Counted from the stretch's first letter, positions 18,152 to 27,208 are shown. The stretch: 64,000 nucleotides of DNA from Proteobacteria bacterium bin106 (GCA_002238945.1 MPNI01000008.1:27756-91755); one strand, 5' to 3'. Translations and numbers: made by a program. The notes: generated from the sequence alone by a model not told the origin.

Positions 18152-18730
18152 TTATACATAAACATAATAAGCCGTGTAGCCTTCTTTTCTTAAAAACAGT
18201 GCTGCACTTAAAGCTGTTTTTTGGCTTTCAAGATAGAGCCAAAATTCCTGCTGGTCTTTGGGTGATGGATAGAGGCGGGAGTGTGATAGCCATTGTCCTA
18301 GTTCTTTGCGCACATAACTTGCTACGTTTTTGTGGTTGTTGTTAATGAGCTGTTCTGTCTTTCCTTCTTTTACCAATATACGTTGTTTGATAGATGATGG
18401 ATCTATGGCAAAAGCATTAGCCATAGCCAATGCTTTAAGCTCATCAAGACTCTTTTTGCTGCATTGATGCCATTGTCTGTAACGTTTAATAGAGTAGCGT
18501 AGCTCTTTTTCTTGCAGACCGCTGCTGTGAGCTAACTGCTTCCAGGTTAATGTGAGGTAATGATCTAATGCAGCTTTTAGGGATTGCTGAGTTCCTGGTA
18601 AGGGAATCAGGCAGATCTCTTCAAGAATCACTCTAAAGAGTAAGCGTTCTTTAGAGAACACACCCATGACAGAGAGATGGGATGTTTCATTATTTTCAGT
18701 AGGGTTATTGTGTGGGGGTGTACATAACAT
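18152..18730 (-). CDS. Hypothetical 192-aa protein
   Basis: Unrecognised. The predicted product has a helical central part rich in Lys, Gln and Leu (LKAALDHYLTLTWKQLAHSSGLQEKELRYSIKRY) that could include a helix-turn-helix (WKQLAHSSGLQEKELRYSI), but this is a weak visual impression. No signal peptide. It is convergent with the preceding operon, nearly touching it, and divergent from the PilZ-like gene at 18852. No good ribosome site precedes the ATG at 18730, so the start is uncertain. Confidence 0.5.
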   Translation of the reverse strand: MLCTPPHNNPTENNETSHLSVMGVFSKERLLFRVILEEICLIPLPGTQQSLKAALDHYLTLTWKQLAHSSGLQEKELRYSIKRYRQWHQCSKKSLDELKALAMANAFAIDPSSIKQRILVKEGKTEQLINNNHKNVASYVRKELGQWLSHSRLYPSPKDQQEFWLYLESQKTALSAALFLRKEGYTAYYVYV

Positions 18731-18851
18731 AAGGAGATTTAGCTAACTCATTTTTATATAACTCATTGATATATAAGAAGAAAATTTTGAAAAAGCAATT
18801 AAGTTAAAGAAAAGCTCTCTATTTTCGAAACGTTTACTAGAGAAAAAAGTC

Positions 18852-19304
18852 ATGTATTTGCAAAATGATCGTCTTATGGCATTTTATGGAAAGTTCATGA
18901 CTAGCCACATCGCATCCGTTTCAGGATGTCATGTAATAGAGGACTTTGATATGTTAAAGCTAGAATTTGATCATAAACGCATGCAAGAGAGGCAAAAGCT
19001 TACTGGTTTATTGCCTGGAAAAATCCTTATATTACGCACCTCTCGTTATTTGAGTAGCCGAGCTGTGGATGCTAGCAAGAGTGGTATAGGTATTTTATCT
19101 TCGGCTTCTTTGGAGGTAGGAGAAAAGCTCCTTTTGAGTACATCGCAGTTCGAAATTCCTTTGAGAGTGTTGTACAAGCAAAAAGATTATGCAAAAAGCA
19201 ATTGTCATAGATATGGCTTTGTGGTGGATCCGGATTATGCGGATAGAGACACAATCGACATGATCGCTATCTTTAAAGATTCTGGGTGTATGAAACCTAA
19301 CTGA
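18852..19304 (+). CDS. PilZ-like domain protein
   Basis: The segment SSRAVDASKSGIGILSSASLEVGEKLLL matches the D-x-S-x-x-G core of PilZ domains, which bind cyclic di-GMP. The following strand pattern (IPLRVLYKQ ... RYGFVV) also fits. The N-terminal RxxxR element normally needed for c-di-GMP binding is not clear: RQKLTG lacks the second Arg. It may therefore be a non-canonical or non-binding PilZ domain. About 150 residues, no signal peptide. A diguanylate cyclase elsewhere in the window (42783-43976) shows that the organism makes c-di-GMP. Confidence 0.6.
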   Translation: MYLQNDRLMAFYGKFMTSHIASVSGCHVIEDFDMLKLEFDHKRMQERQKLTGLLPGKILILRTSRYLSSRAVDASKSGIGILSSASLEVGEKLLLSTSQFEIPLRVLYKQKDYAKSNCHRYGFVVDPDYADRDTIDMIAIFKDSGCMKPN

Positions 19305-19349
19305 TTATCGTGTGTTGTTTGTGTGTTGTGTTAGGTTGCTTGAGAAGGT

Positions 19350-20552
19350 ATGATCCTGGCTATGTCAGATCATATGGATAAAAATGCTGTTTACGCTCAT
19401 TTATTGCGTAGAATCTCTGTGGAATATGAGCATATTTTTACGAGTTATAAACTCAAGCGTCATCATATCGTGCCGGCTACCTTGCGGCTCTCATCTTCTC
19501 GACAGTATCTCGGTCAGTGGCATCCACAAAAACGCGAAATTTCTTTATCTCTTGATTTATGCTGCCGTTATAGATGGTGTGAAGTATTGGAAGCTTTAAA
19601 GCATGAGATAGCCCATCAAATCGTTGATGAATACCTTTCTCAACAACAATCCGGTGTTTCTTCTATACCTCCTCCTCCTCATGGCAAGCTTTTTGTTAAA
19701 GCTTGCGATATGATCTGTGTGGCTCCGTGGGCTCGTTCTGCACGTATCCATGCGGATGCTGCTGCTCCATCGCTTTCAGAATTACTCAGTGAAAAAGAAT
19801 CTCCCATTGAACAAAAAATTTCTAAGTTGTTACGTCTTTCAGAATCGAGTAACGAGCATGAAGCAGCTTTGGCTTTGGAGCGTGTCAAAGCATTAGCTGA
19901 AAAGTTTTCTATCACGCATCACAAAGATGGCAGTCAGGTGGCTGATGAGCAAAATATACACTTTATTGCACTACCAACAGGACGTCGGAGACGTCAAGCC
20001 TTTCATAGTGCTCTAGCAGATCTTTTAATCACACATTTTGGAGTACAAGGCATTTTTACCAAAGCCTATGATGTGAAAAAACATTGTGATGTGGTGGAAC
20101 TTGAAGTTATCGGTAAGCCCCGTGATTTGCTGATGGCTGAATATGTCTATCACTATCTTATAAAAACCTGTGATCATCTTTGGCTGCAGCACAAAAAAAA
20201 TGCGTCTAAGGATTTTTCTAAAGTGCGATCGATGCAGGTGGCAAAGAACTCTTTTATTGCAGGGGTGTTAGGAGGTTTTCGTGAAAAACTCAAAAAAACC
20301 AGTAGCAGTATGTCTTCATCAACAACTGCTAAGGCGTCAGCATCATCTTTGAGTATAAGAGATCAGTATCTTGCCTCACAGAACACGTTACTCAGTGATT
20401 TTTTTCATAAACGTTACCCTTATACCCATAAAGTGGTTTCTTGCAGACAGGTGGATAAAAGCCAATATAAAGCAGGAAAACAGCAGGGGCGGAAACTGTC
20501 CATCACCACACCCCTTGCTGGTGGACATGGTGCCATTAAGTTGCTTAACTAA
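19350..20552 (+). CDS. SprT-like metallopeptidase fused to DUF2786-type domain
   Basis: The N-terminal ~130 residues contain LKHEIAHQIV, the HExxH zinc motif, and downstream PPPPHGKLFVKAC, whose HGxxF supplies the third His as in SprT/Spartan-type proteases. Spartan relatives cut DNA-protein crosslinks, although the role of this fusion is not established. From about residue 150 the segment PIEQKISKLLRLSESSNEHEAALALERVKALAEKF is a DUF2786 signature, followed by a conserved alpha/beta region. The C-terminal ~110 residues are Ser/Lys-rich. Two close starts (19350 and 19362) are possible; ribosome site AGAAGG lies between -14 and -2, so the exact one is unclear. Confidence 0.75.
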   Translation: MILAMSDHMDKNAVYAHLLRRISVEYEHIFTSYKLKRHHIVPATLRLSSSRQYLGQWHPQKREISLSLDLCCRYRWCEVLEALKHEIAHQIVDEYLSQQQSGVSSIPPPPHGKLFVKACDMICVAPWARSARIHADAAAPSLSELLSEKESPIEQKISKLLRLSESSNEHEAALALERVKALAEKFSITHHKDGSQVADEQNIHFIALPTGRRRRQAFHSALADLLITHFGVQGIFTKAYDVKKHCDVVELEVIGKPRDLLMAEYVYHYLIKTCDHLWLQHKKNASKDFSKVRSMQVAKNSFIAGVLGGFREKLKKTSSSMSSSTTAKASASSLSIRDQYLASQNTLLSDFFHKRYPYTHKVVSCRQVDKSQYKAGKQQGRKLSITTPLAGGHGAIKLLN

Positions 20553-20557
20553 AAGGT

Positions 20558-21436
20558 TTATGAGGCTAGCTTATCCGTATTTTCTGATGTGGATGGCTGG
20601 GCTGTATTGTGTTTGGCTGCTGCTTTAGGGTTGGTTGTGTTTGGTACGGGAGGAGGGGGTGTTGTGTCCAGTTCGCGTTGTTCAAGCATTTTTTTGCGTA
20701 AGCGTAGGATCAGTTTTTGAGCTTCTTTAAATTCTTCAGAATTGACAATACTATCTTTTAAAATGTGATCTTTAATGATGGTAAAGAGTTGTTTTTCTGA
20801 AAGGACCATTTCTTGATCAGATAATGTGAGTAATTTGAATATCTGTGAAGTTTCAAGGCGCATGAGATACAATATGGGAATAGATAGCAGCACAGCACTG
20901 ATGGTGTAAGGGTTTGTAACCATTTGCCATTCTTTGATGGCATCATCATTGAGTATTTTTTCTTTTGTGAGAAGATAGAGCTTTTGATAGGTCTCGTCTT
21001 TGTTGAGTTCTAAAGCGGTGATATCAAAAGAGAGAATCATGTTATAGCTAATGGGTTTTTTGAAGACGATGCTATAAAGTTGCCAACACCAGCCATTGGT
21101 GAGAACCACCATCTCTACTCCTTCATGGACTCCATAGTTTACAGCTTGTTTGATCTGATGTTCTTTGAGCTGTATCCCTACTCCTTTGACTTCCACAAGA
21201 AATTTGATACGTTCTTTCATGATGATGGCTATATCACATGATGAGCCACGTATTTTGTATTCAGAGGTGACTTCGTTATAGCGATCATAGCCCCAAATCT
21301 CACCAAACATATCTTTGACGATGGTCACTGTGTCGGTTTCATTGATACCACGTTTGCGTGCAGATGTGACCACTGGCTGCAAATGCTGTAATGCAGCTGT
21401 CATACGTTTCCGGGTATGATCGTGGATGTCGTGCAT
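20558..21436 (-). CDS. HsdR-N-type (PD-(D/E)XK) nuclease-domain protein, copy A
   Basis: First of three tandem paralogues. The N-terminal ~160 residues match the stand-alone 'type I restriction enzyme R N-terminus' domain: an SSCDIAI strand carrying the metal-binding Asp, then FLVEVKGVG with the E-x-K pair, Q.VNYG, and VVLTNGWCWQLY. In that family this is a nuclease fold, but no HsdR helicase, HsdM or HsdS is nearby. The C-terminal half is shared with copies B and C but is the most divergent here and ends in a Pro/Thr-rich tail. The gene is convergent with the SprT-like gene, five bases away. Function unknown. Confidence 0.75.
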   Translation of the reverse strand: MHDIHDHTRKRMTAALQHLQPVVTSARKRGINETDTVTIVKDMFGEIWGYDRYNEVTSEYKIRGSSCDIAIIMKERIKFLVEVKGVGIQLKEHQIKQAVNYGVHEGVEMVVLTNGWCWQLYSIVFKKPISYNMILSFDITALELNKDETYQKLYLLTKEKILNDDAIKEWQMVTNPYTISAVLLSIPILYLMRLETSQIFKLLTLSDQEMVLSEKQLFTIIKDHILKDSIVNSEEFKEAQKLILRLRKKMLEQRELDTTPPPPVPNTTNPKAAAKHNTAQPSTSENTDKLAS

Positions 21437-21510
21437 CTACTTCTCTGTGTTATGTGTATGAGGTCTTTTCAAGCATCAAACATATTGTAAAGCTCACTCG
21501 AGCTACTCGT

Positions 21511-22371
21511 TTAGGCACTATTTGGCCAATGGATGTCCAGATCCACAATTTTGGCAGAAGAATTTGTGGTTGGTGGTTGATTTTTTTTGGGTTGGTTTTT
21601 CTTTTTGTGTTTTTCTATTTTGCGATAGGTTCGTGATAAAAAGTTCTTAGCTACCTCTAACTCATCAGATTCGGTAATGGCCCGTTTTAAAACTTTATTA
21701 ATGAGTAATGTATAGATATCTTCATTAAGAACTGTTGTGGTAGCACTGTCGGTGGCGATCTCTTTGAATATCTTTTTAGTCTCTCTGCGTAGGCAATTGA
21801 GTACTGGTGGAGAAAGAAGGAGTGCAGCAACACTATATTGATTCATCACTTTGTAGTGATTGTTCAAAGTAGAGAAGGCATTTTTTTTCACTCCTTCACA
21901 GCTCAGAGGATACAGTGTCACAAAGGTGTCTTCTTGGTTGGGAGTCAAGGTTGTGATATCAAAGGAGGAAATAAGCTGACATTTCATCGTCTCTTTGAGG
22001 TTGACTTTATAAATGTGCCATTGGGCCCCATTGGTTAGAACCGCCCATTTTATACCCTCTTGAGCGCTATATTCCACCACCTGCTTGGTGTGTTGTTCTT
22101 TGAGTTCGCAGCCAATAGCTTTCACCTCCACTAAAAACGGAATATGGTCGTTGATGGTGATGGCAAGATCACAATAAGAACGTCGTATTTTATGTTCAGC
22201 GGTGATTTCAAGATATTTATTGTAGCCAAAGATCTCTTCTAAAATATCTGTCACAATAGTTACGGTATCAGCTTCATTCACATCACGATTTCTAGCTGAT
22301 TTAATGATAGGTAGTAGACGTCGTAATCCATTAGACATCCTTGTACGTGCTCGTGTACCGATTTTATACAT
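21511..22371 (-). CDS. HsdR-N-type (PD-(D/E)XK) nuclease-domain protein, copy B
   Basis: Second paralogue, closest to copy C. Candidate catalytic residues are Asp68 (SYCDLAI), Glu82 and Lys84 (FLVEVKAIG), followed by the characteristic AVLTNGAQWHIY. The C-terminal half (NQYSVAALLLSPPVLNCLRRETKKIFKEI ... FLSRTYRKIEK) is shared with copy C almost block for block, then a Lys/Pro-rich linker and a KIVDLD end also shared with C. ATG 22371 is preceded by a leader nearly identical to that of copy C. It may act as a restriction-like nuclease or a nucleic-acid-binding regulator; nothing here decides. Confidence 0.78.
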   Translation of the reverse strand: MYKIGTRARTRMSNGLRRLLPIIKSARNRDVNEADTVTIVTDILEEIFGYNKYLEITAEHKIRRSYCDLAITINDHIPFLVEVKAIGCELKEQHTKQVVEYSAQEGIKWAVLTNGAQWHIYKVNLKETMKCQLISSFDITTLTPNQEDTFVTLYPLSCEGVKKNAFSTLNNHYKVMNQYSVAALLLSPPVLNCLRRETKKIFKEIATDSATTTVLNEDIYTLLINKVLKRAITESDELEVAKNFLSRTYRKIEKHKKKNQPKKNQPPTTNSSAKIVDLDIHWPNSA

Positions 22372-22490
22372 GTTAATATCCCATTATAATTATATGTGTG
22401 CAGCATATGAATCCATGAACACATTCGGCGGCAGCCACAAAAACTATAGTAGCTTTATGAGTAGCTCTATGAGCTTCTGAACAGTGGCTG
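22372..22490 (-). promoter_or_regulatory. Duplicated leader of copy B with conserved inverted repeat
   Basis: The ~85 bases upstream of copy B match the region upstream of copy C almost base for base, including a GGGATATT just before each start and an inverted repeat CAGCCAC/GTGGCTG (22432-22438 with 22484-22490). The conserved block probably carries the promoter or a regulatory structure; its exact promoter is not clear. Confidence 0.55.
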
Positions 22491-22521
22491 TTTCTTTAAA
22501 TTAAGGACACTGATCTTTACC

Positions 22522-22562
22522 ACAGGACATCATGATAAAAAGAAGAGATGGATGTCCTGTGA
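22522..22562 (-). terminator. Hairpin between nuclease-domain copies C and B
   Basis: Perfect 11-bp inverted repeat (CACAGGACATC / GATGTCCTGTG) with a 19-base loop, lying after copy C. No clear U-tract, so a Rho-independent role is uncertain. Confidence 0.4.
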
Positions 22563-22610
22563 TGTGAGATGCGGGCTTTTCTATGTGGGTATCTTTTTTT
22601 CTAGAAAGCG

Positions 22611-23462
22611 CTAATAAAGATCAAGATCCACAATCTTTGGCACAAGATTGGATACAGGATTGGTTGGCGGCTGTTTATTGAGTTCTTTGCTTTTACGTTT
22701 TTCTATTTTGCGATAGGTCCGTGATAAAAAGCTTTTAGCAATGTCTAACTCGTCAGAGTCCGTAATAGCGCGTTTTATAATATCTTGTAGCAACAGTTGT
22801 TTGATGTCTTTTTCATCCACTTCTGTGACAGAGCCGTTTGTTACAGCTATCTCTTTGAAAATCTTGTTAGCTTCGATGCGTAAGCGACGGAGTACCGGCG
22901 GTGAGAGCAGAAGAGCAGAGACACTGTATTGGTTCATCACTTTATGATGATTGGCTAAAGTTAAGATAGCATTGTTCTTAATACCTTCACGGCAGAGAGG
23001 ATAGAGTGCAATAAAAGAAGCATCTTTGTGATGATCTAAAGCCATGAGATTAAAGGATGATATTTTTTGAAAATCCACAGATTTCTTAATGATAATTCTA
23101 TATATGTCCCATACCACACCGTTGGTGAGAATAACCCACTCCACACCAGCCCTAGAGCCATAATCTACGGCTTGTCTGGCGTGATGGCTTTTGAGATCGA
23201 TGCCAATAGCTTTCACTTCTATTAAAAATTGAATATTACCGTTCATTTTAATGGCAAGGTCGCAATAAGTACTGCGTATTTTATATTCGGCAGTGATTTC
23301 GTTATAGCGATCGTAGCCAAAGATTTTTTCAAAAGCATCGGTGATGATGGTTACGGTGTTAGCTTCATTTACATCACGGGCTTTAGCTGTTGCAATCACA
23401 GGTAGTAATTGCTTTAGCCCTTCAGCCATTCTTGTGCGTGCGCGTATACCGATTTTATACAT
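22611..23462 (-). CDS. HsdR-N-type (PD-(D/E)XK) nuclease-domain protein, copy C
   Basis: Third paralogue. The frame extends upstream to 23528, but the ATG at 23462 (MYKIGIRARTRM) aligns exactly with the start of copy B and shares its leader, so I place the start there (283 residues). The metal-site elements YCDLAI and FLIEVKAIG and the WVILTNGVVWDIY block are present, with the C-terminal domain (NQYSVSALLLSPPVLRRLR, FLSRTYRKIEKRK) shared with B. Keeping an intact Asp/Glu/Lys set in all three copies suggests selected activity. The gene follows the amidohydrolase gene, after a ~160-base gap. Confidence 0.78.
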   Translation of the reverse strand: MYKIGIRARTRMAEGLKQLLPVIATAKARDVNEANTVTIITDAFEKIFGYDRYNEITAEYKIRSTYCDLAIKMNGNIQFLIEVKAIGIDLKSHHARQAVDYGSRAGVEWVILTNGVVWDIYRIIIKKSVDFQKISSFNLMALDHHKDASFIALYPLCREGIKNNAILTLANHHKVMNQYSVSALLLSPPVLRRLRIEANKIFKEIAVTNGSVTEVDEKDIKQLLLQDIIKRAITDSDELDIAKSFLSRTYRKIEKRKSKELNKQPPTNPVSNLVPKIVDLDLY

Positions 23463-23561
23463 GTGAATATCCCATATTATTATATGTATGCAGCATATGA
23501 ATTCATGAACACATTCGGCGGCAGCCACAAAAACTATAGTAGCTTTTGAGCGGTGGCTGCC
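23463..23561 (-). promoter_or_regulatory. Duplicated leader of copy C with conserved inverted repeat
   Basis: Counterpart of the copy B leader. A 9-bp inverted repeat GGCAGCCAC (23520-23528) with GTGGCTGCC (23553-23561) encloses the same AGCTACTATAGT word. The stem is longer here than in B. A palindromic ATGAATTCAT lies between the hairpin and the gene. Confidence 0.55.
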
Positions 23562-23621
23562 TCTATATATCTATCTATATCTATATATATGTATGATATG
23601 TAGAGGTGATCTCAAAGAAGA

Positions 23622-24698
23622 TTAAGATGCTTGAGATCCTGCAGTGGTGACAGCAGGGGGAGGAGGTTGTATGTAAGAAAATTCTTCATGACTCACAACT
23701 TTGAGAATACGAAGAAGCTCATGAGGCTTATGGCCGTTATCTTTGAGAGTATTGTAGTAAGAAGCAAATAATTGATAACCACTGACATCAAGTAGCAAAG
23801 GCTTACCATCAACCATGGCCACAGGAGTACCTGCTTTGAGGAAACTAAAGTTAGCTGAGGTGAGTAGAGGCACCACCGTTTCATTGCTGGGATAAGGCAC
23901 GACTTTTTGCCAAGTGTAAATCGTACCCAGTTGTCCGCATAAGCGCTCATCTTGATGCCAGTGAGGCACATGGCCATGTTTTTGTAAGTAACGGACGTAA
24001 CGATACGCTGAAAGAACACCTAAAAAACCTAACGAGACTTGCCAAGGTTGAAAACCTCCTAAAGCTCCAAGTTCTAAAGTGATAGCTACTCCTCCCAAAG
24101 CATTCACATACTGATCTGAACACATGCCCTCAGTGGTGTAAATGCCATCCCAATAGGTTACCATATCTTGACGAGGTAGAGCACCACGGGCAAAGTGATA
24201 GCATTTGTCGGTATGAGAGAATATAAAAAAACCTTTAGGACAAGGCCCGATGGTTTGATGGAGATCAAAATAGTATCGTACTTTTGCAAGGACCTTTTTG
24301 AGATCCTGAACACGCTGTGATTCATGATCTCCTGGCTTAGGAGGTCTGCCGAAATTGCGATTTAAATCACTATCCAAGCTTCTGACTCCAGCATATGCTG
24401 CCTTGACGTTTCCAAGAAATATCACTATAGGCATGCTCAAACGTACTTCTTCAGATAACAAAAATTCACAGAAAGCATTTAAGCTTGCAAGCCCAGCTAT
24501 TTCATTGCCATGAATAATTGCTGAGGTGGCAAATGGATAAGGTTTTTCACTATCACCTTCTTTATCATGAGGCCCGATGACATGAACGTCCTCAGCTAAT
24601 GTCATACCACCATGACGTTTGATCAAAGCTTGAGTTGTTTTTCGAAAGAAATCAATTTCTGTTGAAAGAAGCTTTAAAAGATCTGGAGAAATACTCAT
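23622..24698 (-). CDS. Succinylglutamate desuccinylase/aspartoacylase-family zinc amidohydrolase
   Basis: Metallo-carboxypeptidase fold of the AstE/AspA family. Zinc ligands are visible in IIHGNEIAGL (His and Glu) and in YYFDLHQT (His). The substrate Arg is in DLNRNFGRPP, and the catalytic Glu is probably the one in ITLELGALGG. The C-terminal ~100 residues form the extra domain common in this family. The frame reaches GTG 24737, but ATG 24698 (MSISPDLLKLL) gives a more typical N-terminus; neither has a strong ribosome site. The substrate cannot be told from sequence: N-acyl amino acids or a cell-wall amide are possible. It lies downstream of ricT on the same strand. Confidence 0.8.
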   Translation of the reverse strand: MSISPDLLKLLSTEIDFFRKTTQALIKRHGGMTLAEDVHVIGPHDKEGDSEKPYPFATSAIIHGNEIAGLASLNAFCEFLLSEEVRLSMPIVIFLGNVKAAYAGVRSLDSDLNRNFGRPPKPGDHESQRVQDLKKVLAKVRYYFDLHQTIGPCPKGFFIFSHTDKCYHFARGALPRQDMVTYWDGIYTTEGMCSDQYVNALGGVAITLELGALGGFQPWQVSLGFLGVLSAYRYVRYLQKHGHVPHWHQDERLCGQLGTIYTWQKVVPYPSNETVVPLLTSANFSFLKAGTPVAMVDGKPLLLDVSGYQLFASYYNTLKDNGHKPHELLRILKVVSHEEFSYIQPPPPAVTTAGSQAS

Positions 24699-24772
24699 AT
24701 ATCTAACCCATAAAACACTCAAAAATTGCCATATCACAAACAGGCTAAGAAGAGGAGCATCTCTTCAAGCCG

Positions 24773-25828
24773 TTATGATTTTTTATTGTTATCGTTATCG
24801 TTGTCATCATCACCTGCTTGTGCCGGCGATTGTCGTCTCGTTTGTGTGGATTCTTGAAATTCCATTAAGGCATCAAGATCCAGTTGATCACCCCATGTGT
24901 CTGTTGATGATGAGGAATCTTCGGCCATAGAAGAATCGTCTTGGGATTTATGACGTTTCTGTTTGGATTTTGTCGGTCTTTGGGAATCGCTTCTACGTCC
25001 TCGATCACTTCTACGATGACTTAAGATTTTTAATTCTTCTAAAGAACACGACTCATAATCACCGGCTTCCGTTTTCACCGTGATGATCTCGTTGAGAATA
25101 TCCAAATGACTCACCACTCCAGACATCTGCATGTTGATAATTTCCACCACAGCACCTAAAGAAGGTAGCTTAGCTCGTGCTTGTGTGTACATATCATTTT
25201 CATAAGATAGACAACATCGCAGGCGCCCACATCCTCCTGAAATCTGTGAAGGATTAAGAGCAAGGTTTTGATTCTTGGCCATCTTGATAGAAACCGGGAC
25301 AAATTCACGCAAAAAGGTGGAACAACAATACTGCCTGCCACATATGCCCACTCCCCCAGCTAGCTTGGTTTGATCACGAGCGCCAATCTGTCTGAGTTCA
25401 ATGCGAGAGCGTAACTCTCCGGCGAGTTTTTTCACAAGAAGACGGAAGTCCACACGATCAGGAGCTGAAAAGAATATAATCACCTTCTGGCTGCTCAATT
25501 CACTTCCTAGCTGTAACCGACAACCCACCACTTCCATCTTCAGTTGAAATTGTTTGATGGCACGACTCGCTATCTGTTGTGCTTCTTGGTCTCCTGGATA
25601 GTTGCCTGCATCCAGATCGCGAGATCCAGCAAGACGAATCACCGATCGTAGGGTTTTATGAGGAGCTAAATTCTCGTATTTCAGCACAGCTACTCGAGCC
25701 ACTGAGTTGCCCTTTTCGTCATCAACACAAACCGCATCTCCAACCTGTAAGACGAGATTTTTATAGGAAAAATCATATATTTTTCCTGCAGGAAAAAACT
25801 GCACTCCAGCAATATTTGTTTGCATCAT
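24773..25828 (-). CDS. ricT: PSP1-domain protein RicT
   Basis: Homologue of RicT (YaaT), which in Bacillus works with RicA/RicF and RNase Y in RNA processing. The PSP1 core is clear, with VIIFFSAPDRVDFRLLVKKLAGELRSRIELRQIGARD. The characteristic cysteine clusters CGRQYCCSTFL and GGCGRLRCCLSYE, known to bind an iron-sulfur cluster in the family, are complete. The C-terminal ~90 residues are a charged, low-complexity tail rich in Ser, Asp, Lys and Asn. Gene order tmk-holB-ricT on one strand matches the arrangement seen in many bacteria, although a 336-base gap separates it from holB. RNase Y is also in this window. Confidence 0.9.
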   Translation of the reverse strand: MMQTNIAGVQFFPAGKIYDFSYKNLVLQVGDAVCVDDEKGNSVARVAVLKYENLAPHKTLRSVIRLAGSRDLDAGNYPGDQEAQQIASRAIKQFQLKMEVVGCRLQLGSELSSQKVIIFFSAPDRVDFRLLVKKLAGELRSRIELRQIGARDQTKLAGGVGICGRQYCCSTFLREFVPVSIKMAKNQNLALNPSQISGGCGRLRCCLSYENDMYTQARAKLPSLGAVVEIINMQMSGVVSHLDILNEIITVKTEAGDYESCSLEELKILSHRRSDRGRRSDSQRPTKSKQKRHKSQDDSSMAEDSSSSTDTWGDQLDLDALMEFQESTQTRRQSPAQAGDDDNDNDNNKKS

Positions 25829-26164
25829 TGTTTTGTTTTTATGTGTTAGCTAGTTGTGTTAGCTAGGTGTTATTAGGTGCCTTCGTCATATCAAAGCCGT
25901 TACGTTCTTAAAAAAGATAGTAGCGGTTGTTTATACTTTTTATATCTTTTTATATCCTCATATATCCTCATATATCCTCATATCCTTTGCGGTATATTCT
26001 TTATATATCTCTATATCCTCTGCAGTGTTGTTTTTATATAGCTTCTGAATATCATAGAACAGCAAAAACAGAATGCGTTTATACACATTCTAGCAAAATG
26101 CTTCATGCATGTCACTTGCTTCATATATCACTGTCAGTGACTTTTTTAGAGATATCACACCTTG
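25829..26164. other. Intergenic region between ricT and holB with short tandem repeat
   Basis: About 335 bases with no gene. Three exact copies of the 10-bp tatatcctca occupy 25951-25980, with a partial fourth after them. It may contain the ricT promoter, since the gap is too long for simple translational coupling with holB. Confidence 0.45.
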
Positions 26165-27163
26165 TTAGCTTTGAGATGGCGTTGGAGAAAGGAGGGCATT
26201 TAAGATCATGTGGTTGTTTAAAGCCACAGGCTTATGTTTAAGCGCCTTGTGGTAGCGTGTGAGTAACTGACGCCGGTGGTGTATGGTGTGTATTTGGGCC
26301 TGTGTTTGGTTAGCAAGCTTGTTTGATGTTTGTGGGTGATGGTTGCTGTCTTTGGTCTTCTGTCGATATAACATATTAAGGCTCATCTCGATGGCTTGTA
26401 ATAGAGGAGCTGTTGTTATTTTAGCGCGTTTAGCTAGCTCGTTTGCTAGATGGGCTGAATGAAGAGCGCTGTGGATGTTATGAGCTAAAAACATATCTTT
26501 GAGTGTAAAAAAAAGCTCTTTGTGTTCTATAAAAAATAAGGCCTCTCCTACAGATCCACCACATAATGAAGCCAGTTTGCAGCACTCTTCGTTGGATAAG
26601 GATGTCTTAGAAAGTGTCTTTGATTGAGCGAGTTCATGGTTTAAAGCTTTACAAAAAGATAAGGTATCAAGTGGTGGTACGTAACATGATATGAGACGTG
26701 AAAGTAAGGTGTGTGGTAGTGCGTCTTTACGAGAGCTGGTAAGCAAGATAATAGCTTTAGCTGGTGGCTCTTCAAAGGTTTTGAGCAAGACATTGATGGC
26801 AGCAATGGAGAAACGTTCCACATCTTTGATGATCACTATGCGATAAGGACCTCTGGCAGGCTGAAGCCGTAAATGTTGGCGCAATGCATCGGCGTTTTCA
26901 CGTTTTAAAGTGTCTTCATCTAAAGGGGCTTGCCAAACATCAGGCCACTGATCTTGGATAGTGTCATTCATATGAACGGCTTGTGTTGAAGAGGCAGGAA
27001 GAGTGTGCTGTATGATTTTTTGGATCATCTTATATTTACCAATACCTTTGTTGCCATATAACAAAAGCATTTGAGGCAGGCAGCCCTGGCTTGCTAGCGC
27101 ACAAAGTCGCTCTAGAAGATCCTTACGGCTTAAACATGTTTGTTGTGAAGTAGTTACGGACAT
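26165..27163 (-). CDS. holB: DNA polymerase III delta-prime subunit
   Basis: Part of the clamp-loader complex with the dnaX product. The N-terminal AAA+ fold has a P-loop-like GNKGIGKYKMI (the usual Thr/Ser after Lys is Tyr), RIVIIKDVERFSIAAINVLLKTFEEPP in the Walker B/sensor region, and ILLTSSRKDALPHTLLSRLI. The P-loop change fits delta-prime subunits, which in many bacteria do not hydrolyse ATP. The zinc module of gamma/tau is absent. ATG 27163 has AAGGA upstream. It lies 45 bases downstream of tmk on the same strand, the standard tmk-holB pair. Confidence 0.88.
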   Translation of the reverse strand: MSVTTSQQTCLSRKDLLERLCALASQGCLPQMLLLYGNKGIGKYKMIQKIIQHTLPASSTQAVHMNDTIQDQWPDVWQAPLDEDTLKRENADALRQHLRLQPARGPYRIVIIKDVERFSIAAINVLLKTFEEPPAKAIILLTSSRKDALPHTLLSRLISCYVPPLDTLSFCKALNHELAQSKTLSKTSLSNEECCKLASLCGGSVGEALFFIEHKELFFTLKDMFLAHNIHSALHSAHLANELAKRAKITTAPLLQAIEMSLNMLYRQKTKDSNHHPQTSNKLANQTQAQIHTIHHRRQLLTRYHKALKHKPVALNNHMILNALLSPTPSQS

Positions 27164-27208
27164 GGTTTCCTTGGACTCTCGTGAGAGTTTATTGTCAGAA
27201 TGTCAGAA

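Noticed and set aside
23562..23600. Tandem repeats as a CRISPR-like array (tatctatatc runs here, and other short repeats across the window)
   Set aside because: Simple TA-rich slippage sequence without spacers of constant length; no cas genes anywhere in the window.
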